From contig JAPLKS010000011.1 of the NCBI GenBank assembly GCA_026387915.1, positions 1 through 64,000 of the forward strand: a stretch of 64,000 nt of DNA, given 5' to 3'. The notes under the pieces are model-generated. The model had not been told where the DNA came from. It did not search any database and saw nothing but the letters and a program-made list of their open reading frames with translations. The first letter of the stretch is position 1. Each line of letters opens with the position of its first letter. A program made the translations under genes and the position numbers. Shown here one piece after another: positions 47,532 through 55,833 of the stretch. This DNA is from Gemmatimonadota bacterium (GTDB taxonomy: Bacteria; Gemmatimonadota; Gemmatimonadetes; Gemmatimonadales; Gemmatimonadaceae).

Positions 47532-49952
47532 TTACGGCCAGACCGATGGCCCCTTCATCGGACTCACAAAACAGCCGTTGGCGCCGATGCCCCGCCAGAG
47601 TGTTTGGCTCGGCACATCAGATTGCCCGTCGGTCACGGCCAGCACGCACGATCCTACTCCGGAAATGCCGAGGATGCGTCGGCGATAGATGCGCGAATCC
47701 ATCTCGTTCCACGAGGAGCCGTCCCATCGCGCGATCGAGCCGTTCTCTCCTCCCACATAGGCTTCCTTGGGCCCACGCACCCATAACCCAACCTGAAAGA
47801 GAAACTGCTGCTGCGACGGCACGCGGCTGCGCATGTACTGTAGTCCGGAAAAGGAGTAGTTGCTCCACTGCGTGCCGTCGTAATGCAGGAGCACGCTATC
47901 GCCCACGGCCCAGATATCACTGGGGCCACTCCCCGCCACACGCGCAAGATTCCGCGTCGTCGGGCTGGCCATCTGCGACCAGCCGGTGCCGTTGTAGCGC
48001 GTGATGCGTCCACCAGCCCCGACGGCAATGATATTGGAGCGCGAACTTCCCCAGAGTCCGTATAGGATTCCAGCTCCTGCCGTCGATTCAGAAGTGCACG
48101 AGGTTGGCGACGCGCAGTGCAACATGGAGTTCTCACCGGCAATCCACACTTCGCTCCCAGCGCCCCACACCGCGTTGTAACTGTCCACGGGCCCGACGGG
48201 GACGCGTGAATCGCTCACGAGCGTCCACGCTGTACCGTCGAAACGCATCACGGTATTGTTTCCACCCACGGCCCAAGCATTCTTGGGGCCGTCGCTCCAA
48301 ACCCCTTGTAGAACCCGCGTGGTGTTCGTGTTCGCGGGCGGCGCATCCACTGTCCAGCTGAAACCGTCCCATCGCGAGACGAAGAGATTCGCCCCCACTG
48401 CAAATGCGCTGGTGGCGGAGGTGACCATCACGTCGCGGAGTTGCGGCTGATAACTGATCACGCTGGGGCCACCGGCCGTCAGCTGCTCTACTCTTCCTGC
48501 TGGAGCTGCCACATACGCCGCACCGCCGCGCGGATCAGCCCACATCCGACCGCTCGGCTGTGTGAACCGCAGCGAACCCAGCGCGCGCCACACGGTGCCG
48601 TCGTACTTATAGAATACGCGCGATACATTGGCGCTGTCGCTGTAGGCGTACATTTCGCTGGGCGACGCCACACCCCAGCGCACGCCGCGGCCGGTTCCAA
48701 TCCCAGTGGTGGGCATCGTGGACCAGCTACTCCCGGTCCATTTGAGTAGCACGTTGTTATTCGCAATCACGTACGCCTGCCCCGCCGCGGGACAGTTGAG
48801 GTCGATCTTCCCCCCACCATTCGCCGTGGCGGGAACCGAGCTCCAAGCGGAGCCATCAAAGCGATACAACGCGCCCGTGTTCGAGCTCGCAGCAAACGCC
48901 TCAGCGGCCCCAGTTATGCAAACGCCGTCAATGCGCCCAGCGCCAGGTAACGAGTAGCGCGTCCACGTGGTGGTGTTGCCAACCCACACAAAGCCGCTCA
49001 CACCACCAGCGATCACAAACTTGTTTTGGCCGTTCGTCGCGCTGCCGAGCGACACAATACTGTCACTCACCGCGCTCACTCGCGCCACCGTGGTGCCATC
49101 GAACTTGTACAGCCCAGTGTACGCCGCGAGGTATACCTCGCTCGTCGACAGCGCGTTGGCATCCCAGAATGTTGTATTCGAAGGAGCCGACGTCGCGGTC
49201 ACGCGTCGCCACGCACCATTCTGTAAGATGGCGAGCTGTGGGTACGGTTGGAGAAATGTATTGGACGGAATCGCAGGAAACGCCGCCCCCTGCGTCACTG
49301 TATAGAGGGTCGGTGCCCCTGATCCGTTCACCACTCCTGTGATCATCGCCCCACCGAAACCCGTGTTGATCGGCGTGTCATTGCCGCCGAGCCGGAGGGC
49401 TTCGTCGCCCTCCCACTTCACCACACTGAAGCGCGAAACCGACAAATCAATAGCAGGAATGGTCGGCGATCGGCCTGGGGCAATATCGAACGGCCCAATG
49501 ATGGAAGCGTCAAACGCCTGTGCGAACGGGTCGTGGCCCCCTGTACTGTCGCCAAGCGAGATCGAATCGGCGAGGAGCGACGCGCCAACGAGAATCGAGC
49601 AGCCGTCTTTGCCACGGCTCGCATTGTACGCAAGGCAGACGGAGAGATCCACGGGCAACGAAATGTTCTGCGTTCCGCTCGCGAGACTCACCGTGCGAAA
49701 TGACAGAAGCGCAGTGTCTTTGTCGGTGACAAACGCCGCGCCGACCCAGATGTATTTGGCCGTGAAGCCCTGCTGCACCGAAGCAACCGTCGAGAGTTGC
49801 AACGTCATCTTGGGCGACAGCGTCCGGTTCGCGGGCGTCAGTCCCTTGTCCGCGCACGCCGTAAAGGCAAACGCCGCGATCATCGCGCATGCAACGGATC
49901 GGAACGACGCCAACGGGCTTCGCGTGGAGAGCGCGTAGGTGGAGTAGCTCAC
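47532..49952 (-). CDS. Large exported lipoprotein with beta-propeller-like repeats
   Basis: 806 residues. A lipoprotein signal ends in FAFTACADK. From about residue 240 to the end, short repeats of the form xxWDGxxWxxM recur (YKFDGTTVARV, YRFDGSAWSSV, LKWTGSSWSTM, YKYDGTVWRAL, SRWDGFSWTV, MRFDGTAWTLV, TRYNGTGWSQM, LHYDGTQWSNY, ARWDGSSWNEM). They alternate with VWGAGSEVWIAGENS-type strands, suggesting one or two propellers. I recognise no named family. Last gene of a three-gene coupled set (four-base overlap with the barrel gene). Surface exposure is likely if the anchor is in the outer membrane. Confidence 0.7.
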   Translation of the reverse strand: MSYSTYALSTRSPLASFRSVACAMIAAFAFTACADKGLTPANRTLSPKMTLQLSTVASVQQGFTAKYIWVGAAFVTDKDTALLSFRTVSLASGTQNISLPVDLSVCLAYNASRGKDGCSILVGASLLADSISLGDSTGGHDPFAQAFDASIIGPFDIAPGRSPTIPAIDLSVSRFSVVKWEGDEALRLGGNDTPINTGFGGAMITGVVNGSGAPTLYTVTQGAAFPAIPSNTFLQPYPQLAILQNGAWRRVTATSAPSNTTFWDANALSTSEVYLAAYTGLYKFDGTTVARVSAVSDSIVSLGSATNGQNKFVIAGGVSGFVWVGNTTTWTRYSLPGAGRIDGVCITGAAEAFAASSNTGALYRFDGSAWSSVPATANGGGKIDLNCPAAGQAYVIANNNVLLKWTGSSWSTMPTTGIGTGRGVRWGVASPSEMYAYSDSANVSRVFYKYDGTVWRALGSLRFTQPSGRMWADPRGGAAYVAAPAGRVEQLTAGGPSVISYQPQLRDVMVTSATSAFAVGANLFVSRWDGFSWTVDAPPANTNTTRVLQGVWSDGPKNAWAVGGNNTVMRFDGTAWTLVSDSRVPVGPVDSYNAVWGAGSEVWIAGENSMLHCASPTSCTSESTAGAGILYGLWGSSRSNIIAVGAGGRITRYNGTGWSQMASPTTRNLARVAGSGPSDIWAVGDSVLLHYDGTQWSNYSFSGLQYMRSRVPSQQQFLFQVGLWVRGPKEAYVGGENGSIARWDGSSWNEMDSRIYRRRILGISGVGSCVLAVTDGQSDVPSQTLWRGIGANGCFVSPMKGPSVWP

Positions 49953-51199
49953 TTGGCCTCCCGACGCGCAGACATTGAAATGCCCAACGTAGCGCCAAAG
50001 CCGGTGCTCTTGGCCTTGCCCGTGTCAAACGAACCGTATTGCCCGTGCACATAGAAGCGCGTGAGTGTCGACTGTCCGGCCCGTTCGACGCCGAGGGTCA
50101 CCCCCGCTGCGGTCGCGGCGGCGCCGACGAGGGCGTCGGTGAACTTGAGCCCAGACTGCCAGCGTGCATCGGCGGAAAGAATCAACCCAGCGCCGTCCGC
50201 ACCACCGAGCACACCACCCAACGCGCCTTCCACGTACGTACCGGACGAACCCGTCACCTTCACGCCCGTCGCATCCGTGAACTGCGAACGTTGACGCACG
50301 GCCACGCTCAGCGCACTCTCGCGCCAACCGGAGGCCCCAAAATCGAGTCGGGTGAATGCCGTAATCTGTGGGCCGAGCTGATAATCGCTCCCCGAAGTGC
50401 CGTTGGCACCGCTCTGCCGAACCTGATCCTTCGAGAACACGTCGCCCACGATCATTGCGCTCAACCGAGCTTCACCGAGCGTGCGATCGAGACCGAGCGT
50501 TATGTGTGCGGCGGTTCCGGGGGTGATTTTCGTTTCGGCACGCCCCGCTGCGAGTGCGAGAGCGATGGGCGAGTATTCACTTCGCTGTTCCACTGACGCA
50601 CCGAGCGCGACGGACCAGTCCTCGCCCTGAAAGCTTCGCAGCACGCCGAGCGTTACGCCGGTGCCGGTGCCGAGCGCGGCGACGGGCATACGGAGTGCTG
50701 GCGCACCGATGATTTGCAGCGCGCTGGTTTCGTCGGCCGTGAGGCCGACTTTTCCCGTGGGGAGATTCAGTCCAGCCGTGAAAAGGAGCGCATCGCCGTA
50801 TAACGGGCCGGTCACTCGCAGTTTGACATCCGTGGGGCCCGCAATCGTGACCGCACGATCACCACCGTCGCCTCCGCCGTTCTGGCTCCCCTGCCCAGAC
50901 GACGAGGGTGACGACGTGAAGTGCACCGCGCCAAAAGTACCGGCGCCCGAAACGTCCATGCTCCACCGACCAAACACGGAGCGAACACGGAATGGCACGG
51001 ACACCTCTGCGACATCGACTAATCCGCCGCCGGATTGCGGCAACGCGGTGCTGAGGTGCCACGCGCTAATCGTGAGCCCGCTTGCCCATCCCGTCGAAGG
51101 AAGGAGCGCTTCTTGCGCGGCGAGTGGATGTGCGAACGCGGCAAGGGCACATCCGGCGGCGGCGCGGCGCGCAACGGAAGCAAGTTGGCGGCGCATCAC
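49949..51199 (-). CDS. Exported beta-barrel-like protein
   Basis: 416 residues with a signal peptide (AAAGCALAAFAHPLAAQ). The mature chain is a run of alternating amphipathic strands with Gly/Ser-rich turns (e.g. DVKLRVTGPLYGDALLFTAGLNLPTGKVG, a pattern seen in outer-membrane transporters of the meta-pathway type) and ends in strand-like GFGATLGISMSARREAK. An insertion rich in Ser, Gly and Asp lies near residues 95-115. Start codons at 51199 and 51196 are adjacent; both overlap the upstream lipoprotein gene. Function unknown. Confidence 0.65.
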   Translation of the reverse strand: MMRRQLASVARRAAAGCALAAFAHPLAAQEALLPSTGWASGLTISAWHLSTALPQSGGGLVDVAEVSVPFRVRSVFGRWSMDVSGAGTFGAVHFTSSPSSSGQGSQNGGGDGGDRAVTIAGPTDVKLRVTGPLYGDALLFTAGLNLPTGKVGLTADETSALQIIGAPALRMPVAALGTGTGVTLGVLRSFQGEDWSVALGASVEQRSEYSPIALALAAGRAETKITPGTAAHITLGLDRTLGEARLSAMIVGDVFSKDQVRQSGANGTSGSDYQLGPQITAFTRLDFGASGWRESALSVAVRQRSQFTDATGVKVTGSSGTYVEGALGGVLGGADGAGLILSADARWQSGLKFTDALVGAAATAAGVTLGVERAGQSTLTRFYVHGQYGSFDTGKAKSTGFGATLGISMSARREAK

Positions 51200-52179
51200 G
51201 GATTCACCCGAATCACAATGACCAGCGGTAACACAGAACCATTGGCGAGCGGCGCATCCACTGCCTCCGGCGGTTTTGCTGCAACGGGTGCGTTGACGAG
51301 CGGCGCATTAATCGCCTGCGCGCTAAGGTCGAGCACACGAGCCACGCTGCTGGCGCGCTGCGCGGCGGCGGTGACGGGCGTTGCCACGGCAACCTGAGTG
51401 CGAGCGGCGCTGAAACCGGGATCTATCCGCAACGCGTCTTCAAAGGCGGCGGTTGCACCGGCGGCATCTCCGCGCGCCTCAGCTTGCACACCGCGACCAT
51501 ACGCGACGAGCGCGGCCAACTGCACGCTTTGCCGCTGCTCAACCTTGGCGCGCTGTGCGGGCGTGAGTGTGATGCCGAGCCGCTCAAAGAGCTGCAGGGC
51601 CAACGCCTTCTCCGCATCGAACACGCGGTCGAGTGGTGCCTGCGCCGTGACGAGTTGCTGCACCGTGCCGCTGATCACGTCCACAACGCGTGCGCTGAGC
51701 ACCACGTTGCCCCCAGGGGCGAAGGATGCGTCGCCAATGAGCAAGCGGCGCGCCCCCACGAGTCGCCCAACGCGCGGCGCCGTCCTCGGGTCTACAAGCC
51801 CGTCGTCCACGAGCTTTAACTCCCGCATCATGGCACTCGTCTGAAGTCGTTCGACGAGGCGAAGCTCCGGCGACTTGCCGAGGTCGTTCATTAACAAATC
51901 CGCTAACCCAAAGCCAAGCGGCTTGAGGAGCGTATCCGTGGTAGCCACGGTGAACGGCAGCACGGCAAAGCTACGCGCCGGGATTTTGGAGGCGTCGAGC
52001 TTCGTCTCATTCTCGAGCGCGGCCTTGGCGGAGAGGTCGGCGTTCGAAATGAGCGCGGCGCGGCGGAGCGCAGGGTTGCTGGCGCAGGCGGTCAGCAGCG
52101 CACACACTAGAGTGACGGCTAGTCTGCAAATAGCGCGCGAACGGCGGGGCCGAGCGTGACGGAAATCGAGGGGCGTCAT
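51196..52179 (-). CDS. CsgG/FlgO-like lipoprotein
   Basis: 327 residues from ATG 52179, which gives a lipoprotein signal (LAVTLVCALLTACAS). The middle part resembles the nucleotide-binding-like fold of FlgO/CsgG family proteins: FAVLPFTVATTDTLLKPLGFGLADLLMNDLGKSPELRLVERLQTSAMMRELKL and AGARRLLIGDASFAPGGNVVLSARVVDVISG. A TPR-like stretch follows (LVAYGRGVQAEARGDAAGATAAFEDALRIDPGF), then a Pro/Ala-rich tail. It heads the three-gene set. Confidence 0.75.
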   Translation of the reverse strand: MTPLDFRHARPRRSRAICRLAVTLVCALLTACASNPALRRAALISNADLSAKAALENETKLDASKIPARSFAVLPFTVATTDTLLKPLGFGLADLLMNDLGKSPELRLVERLQTSAMMRELKLVDDGLVDPRTAPRVGRLVGARRLLIGDASFAPGGNVVLSARVVDVISGTVQQLVTAQAPLDRVFDAEKALALQLFERLGITLTPAQRAKVEQRQSVQLAALVAYGRGVQAEARGDAAGATAAFEDALRIDPGFSAARTQVAVATPVTAAAQRASSVARVLDLSAQAINAPLVNAPVAAKPPEAVDAPLANGSVLPLVIVIRVNP

Positions 52180-52322
52180 ACCGGGTTTGGCGAGGGGAGA
52201 CAAGCCGGGAGCGACGAAAGGGGCTTCCGAGACAGAGAATAGCCCCGAATACGGCGCTCTCGCAACCGAAGTCGTCGATTCGGTGTGGGAAGAGGGGGCC
52301 GACCCGGCAGGCCACTCCGCTA

Positions 52323-52336
52323 GAACAACGCTGTTC
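52323..52336. promoter_or_regulatory. GAAC-N6-GTTC inverted repeat between divergent operons
   Basis: GAACAACGCTGTTC is a perfect inverted repeat (GAAC/GTTC arms, six-base spacer). It lies in the gap between the minus-strand CsgG-like operon and the plus-strand esterase. It resembles the Gram-positive LexA box but has two bases too many in the spacer. It may be a repressor site. Confidence 0.3.
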
Positions 52337-52357
52337 GGAACGACAGCGTACAACTAT

Positions 52358-52401
52358 GGGTCGCTCAATCCCGCCCAAGTGGGTCGCTCACGCCCGCCCA
52401 A
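52358..52401 (+). repeat. Direct repeat upstream of the esterase gene
   Basis: Two copies of GGGTCGCTCAxxCCCGCCCAA start at 52358 and 52381, 23 bases apart, with two mismatches. They end 38 bases before the esterase ATG. Tandem sites about two helical turns apart suit an activator or a repressor. Confidence 0.6.
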
Positions 52402-52439
52402 CTATCGTAGATTGCCAAGTGCCCACAGGAGCCTCGCTC

Positions 52440-54140
52440 ATGCATCCGCTCGCTCAACGCGGCATCACCCTCACAGCCGCCCTCCTGCTCGGCGCGATCG
52501 CCAGCGGTTCCTCCGCTCGCATCGCCGCTGCGCAGACCCCCGTCATCCTCCCCGGACCATCGGGAAAAGCGCTGGTCAAGTTCGAGGTGAGCGTGCCCGC
52601 CGCCGTCCGCCGCGAGCCGATCACCGGTCGTGTGTTTGTGATCATCTCGCGCGATAGCTCGCGCGAACCGCGCACACTCGTGGGACGCGTTGGCACGCCA
52701 CTCTTTGGGCACGACGTCCAGAATCTCGCCGCCGGTACCGCCGCGGTGGTGGATGGCAATGAGATCGGCACGCCGGTGTTTGACATGGCCGACATTCCGG
52801 CCGGCGATTACTGGATCCAGCCGGTCGTGAGCATCTACTCCGAGTTCAAACGGGCCGACGGGCACGTGCTCTGGATGCACGACGACCAATGGGAGGGGCA
52901 GAACTGGACGCGCTCTCCTGGCAACCTGTATGGTGCTCCGCGCAAAGTGCACCTCGACACCAAGGCGAAAGCTGTGGTGCGCCTCGTGGCCGATCAGATC
53001 ATTCCACCGATCGTCGTACCGGCCGACAACGAGTATGTGGTGCGATTCAAAATCCAGAGCCCCAAACTCACCAAGTTCTGGGGCCGCCCCATTTACGTGG
53101 GCGCCACGGTGCTCCTGCCGCGCGACTATAAAACGTCCACGATTAGCTATCCGGTGAACTACATCCAAGGCCACTTCGGCTTGGCCGCGCCGTATGGCTT
53201 CGAGGCAGGCGCTGGTGGCCGCGGCGCCGCCGGCCCCGCCTTCCGCGAGCAGTGGCTCTCTGATCAGTTCCCGCGCCTGCTGGCGGTCACCTTCCAGCAC
53301 CCCACGCCGTACTTCGACGATTCCTACGCCGTCAACAGCGTCAATATGGGTCCCTACGGCGACGCGTTCATGGATGAATTGATTCCCGAAGTAGAAAAGC
53401 GCTTCCGCGTGATTCGCGAGCCGTGGGCCCGCTGGCTCTCCGGCGGCTCCACGGGCGGATGGGAGTCGCTCGCCCTGCAGATCTATCACCCCGACTTCTT
53501 TGGCGGCACGTGGTCCTCCTGCCCCGACCCCGTCACGTTCACCGACGTGGAAGGGGTGAACATGTACAAAGACAAAAACGCCTTCTATAAGAACTACAGC
53601 GAGTGGCAACTCACGCCTACCGTCAACTCGCGCGAAGTGAATGGTGAAATCCGGCAGACCGCACAGCAACGCTATTGGATGGAGCTCGTCAACGGCACGC
53701 ACGGCCGCTCCGGCACCGGACAGCAAGACATCTGGCAAGCCTCGTGGGGGCCTATAGGCGCCGACGGCTATTTCAAGCCGGCCGTCAACTCGCGCACCGG
53801 TGAAATCGATCACTCGGTCACCGACTACTGGCGCGAGAACTACGATCTCCTCTATTACCTCCAGCGCAACTGGACGACCGTGGGCCCCAAGCTCGTCGAC
53901 AAACTACACATCTATGTCGGCAATATGGACAGCTTCTTCCTCGATCGCGCCACCCGCGAACTGGAAGCGTGGATGAAGACCACCAAGAACCCGCACTACG
54001 AAGGCACCTTCGTCTACGGCGACCAAAAGCCGCATTGCTGGAGCGGCCCAGGTACCAACGGCGATCGCCTTCGCGAAATGGCAGAATACGGATTGCGCAA
54101 AATGCCGACGGGCACCACGACGCCGTGGTGGAAGTACTAA
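52440..54140 (+). CDS. Secreted alpha/beta-hydrolase esterase
   Basis: 566 residues from ATG 52440, preceded by AGGAG at a good distance. A signal peptide (TLTAALLLGAIASGSSARIAAAQ) is followed by an N-terminal beta domain and a C-terminal esterase D/Fes-like hydrolase domain. The nucleophile elbow is SGGSTGGWES (Gly-Ser-Thr-Gly-Gly). A histidine in QKPHCWSG near the C-terminus is the likely triad base. The substrate cannot be read from sequence. The gene is monocistronic, ending at a hairpin. Confidence 0.8.
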   Translation: MHPLAQRGITLTAALLLGAIASGSSARIAAAQTPVILPGPSGKALVKFEVSVPAAVRREPITGRVFVIISRDSSREPRTLVGRVGTPLFGHDVQNLAAGTAAVVDGNEIGTPVFDMADIPAGDYWIQPVVSIYSEFKRADGHVLWMHDDQWEGQNWTRSPGNLYGAPRKVHLDTKAKAVVRLVADQIIPPIVVPADNEYVVRFKIQSPKLTKFWGRPIYVGATVLLPRDYKTSTISYPVNYIQGHFGLAAPYGFEAGAGGRGAAGPAFREQWLSDQFPRLLAVTFQHPTPYFDDSYAVNSVNMGPYGDAFMDELIPEVEKRFRVIREPWARWLSGGSTGGWESLALQIYHPDFFGGTWSSCPDPVTFTDVEGVNMYKDKNAFYKNYSEWQLTPTVNSREVNGEIRQTAQQRYWMELVNGTHGRSGTGQQDIWQASWGPIGADGYFKPAVNSRTGEIDHSVTDYWRENYDLLYYLQRNWTTVGPKLVDKLHIYVGNMDSFFLDRATRELEAWMKTTKNPHYEGTFVYGDQKPHCWSGPGTNGDRLREMAEYGLRKMPTGTTTPWWKY

Positions 54141-54150
54141 GCTCAGTCCG

Positions 54151-54187
54151 TGAGGTCGGCACGGTGTGCGTTGCCGTGCCGACCTCA
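54151..54187 (+). terminator. Terminator after the esterase
   Basis: TGAGGTCGGCACGG (54151-54164) and CCGTGCCGACCTCA (54174-54187) form a perfect 14-bp stem with a nine-base loop, followed by GTGTTTG. It shares GGTCGGCAC with the purF hairpin. Confidence 0.82.
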
Positions 54188-54231
54188 GTGTTTGCATGCG
54201 GTATAAACCGACCACTCCTGCAGAGAGCCTG

Positions 54232-55791
54232 ATGTCCCGCTTCCGCACCGCCCTGCTCGCCACGCTCGCGTTTCCCTACGCCCTGCACGCCCAATCCGCA
54301 GGGAAGTCCGCCTCCCCCGCCCCGCGCGTGGGTCCTGCCCGCGGCACCGTGATCGTGGTTGGCGGCGGCTCCATGGGCCCCGAGATCTACGACCGGTTCA
54401 TTGCGGCAGCGGGCGGCCCGGACGCGCTGATCATTGACGTTCCCAACGCCGGTGGTGCCGACTCGTATCCGCAAGACGGACCGGGCACGCGCGGCTGGAA
54501 ACAGGCGGGCGCCAAAAACATCTACACGCTCTTCACCAAAGACCGGAAGATCGCCGACTCCGACTCTTTCGTCGCCATCATCAAGAAAGCAGGCGGCATC
54601 TGGTTCGAAGGAGGCCGTCAGTTTCACCTCGTGGACGCGTACGCGGGCACAAAAACTGAAGCGGCCTTCAACGACGTGCTCGCACGCGGAGGCGTCGTCG
54701 GTGGCTCCTCCGCCGGCGCTTCCATCCTCGGCGATTTCCTCGTGCGCGGCGCGCCGTCGAACAACAACTTCATCATGGATTATCCGGGCTACCAAAAAGG
54801 CTTCTCCTACCTCCGTGGCGTGGGCATCGATCAGCACGTTGTAGCGCGCGAACGGCTCGCCGATCTCGCTGACTCCATCCTCACCAAGTACCCGAATCTT
54901 CTCGGCATCTCAGAAGACGAAGGCACCGCATGGGTCGTCCGCGGGGACACAGGCACGATTGTCGGCCGCAACCGTGCGTTCGTCTATGGCAGCAAAGATG
55001 CCAACGACGCGGGGAGTCCGTTTGTCACGCTCCACCCCGGCGACAGCTACGACCTCGCCGCTCGGCGCGTCATTCACCGTGCCGTCAGTGATTCGCCTGT
55101 ATCACCGGCGTTCATTCACTCGCTTCTCGCCAAGTACGATGCCCCCGCCGCCGGCGGAGCCACGGTGCTTGTGGCGCAGAATGGAAAAGTGTTTATCGAC
55201 CAATCGTTTGGCATCCCAGCGCAGCCAAAGTTTATGCCCACCACCACCGTGCCGAATTTCTCGCTCGGTGGAATCACCAAAGTGTTCGAGGCGATTTGCG
55301 CGCAGGTGCCAGAGCCCGCGGGACGTGGGCGCGGCGCGGCGGCTCCGGATAGTGCGGGAGCGGCCGGCAGAGGGCGCGGCGGGCCGCCGGCACCTCCGCT
55401 CACCCCGTTCCAGCGCTGCGTGACGCAGCGCGCCTCGTCGCCAGTCGGTCTGCACAAGACGACGGCGAACGAGGCGGGTGACGTCCTCTCGAACGTCGAC
55501 GAACTCTATCGCCTCGCGCTTGGCCTCGAAGTGCCGCGCACCTATACGCGCGGTGCCTCCGCCGACTCGGGCGCAGCCCGCGAGAGCATCGACGCGTCCA
55601 AAGGCTGGGAAGTGGACACATATCACGGCACCACACGCTACAGCGCGTATGGTGCCGATGCCGGCAAGCGCAACGCCTTTATCCGCATTCCCGATAAACA
55701 CGCCACGGTCATCATTCTCACCAACGATGTCACCGCCGACGCGCGCGGCATCGCCGAGAAGATCACCGATCGGTTGATCGCCAAGCCGTAA
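54232..55791 (+). CDS. Cyanophycinase-like S51 peptidase fused to a degenerate beta-lactamase-like domain
   Basis: 519 residues from ATG 54232 (GAGAG upstream). After a signal peptide (LLATLAFPYALHAQ) comes an S51 peptidase domain: TVIVVGGGSMGPEIYDRF, GGIWFEGGRQFHLVDA, and the serine nucleophile in VGGSSAGASILGDF. From about residue 300 the protein resembles serine beta-lactamase/penicillin-binding folds: TVLVAQNGKVFIDQSFGIPA, NFSLGGITKVFEA, HGTTRYSAYG and HATVIILTND. The SxxK serine is replaced by Gly (GITK). An RGRG/Pro-rich linker breaks this part. The peptidase probably cleaves Asp-containing peptides; the C-terminal part may only bind. Confidence 0.8.
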   Translation: MSRFRTALLATLAFPYALHAQSAGKSASPAPRVGPARGTVIVVGGGSMGPEIYDRFIAAAGGPDALIIDVPNAGGADSYPQDGPGTRGWKQAGAKNIYTLFTKDRKIADSDSFVAIIKKAGGIWFEGGRQFHLVDAYAGTKTEAAFNDVLARGGVVGGSSAGASILGDFLVRGAPSNNNFIMDYPGYQKGFSYLRGVGIDQHVVARERLADLADSILTKYPNLLGISEDEGTAWVVRGDTGTIVGRNRAFVYGSKDANDAGSPFVTLHPGDSYDLAARRVIHRAVSDSPVSPAFIHSLLAKYDAPAAGGATVLVAQNGKVFIDQSFGIPAQPKFMPTTTVPNFSLGGITKVFEAICAQVPEPAGRGRGAAAPDSAGAAGRGRGGPPAPPLTPFQRCVTQRASSPVGLHKTTANEAGDVLSNVDELYRLALGLEVPRTYTRGASADSGAARESIDASKGWEVDTYHGTTRYSAYGADAGKRNAFIRIPDKHATVIILTNDVTADARGIAEKITDRLIAKP

Positions 55792-55805
55792 TCACGACCC
55801 TACCG

Positions 55806-55831
55806 GCAGGGCGGCGCCGAGGCCGCCCTGC
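55806..55831. terminator. Hairpin between convergent peptidase and amidase
   Basis: GCAGGGCGGC (55806-55815) pairs with GCCGCCCTGC (55822-55831) around six bases, filling the 42-base gap between the two stops. T-runs are weak on both sides, so it may act poorly without a factor. Confidence 0.6.
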
Positions 55832-55833
55832 TG

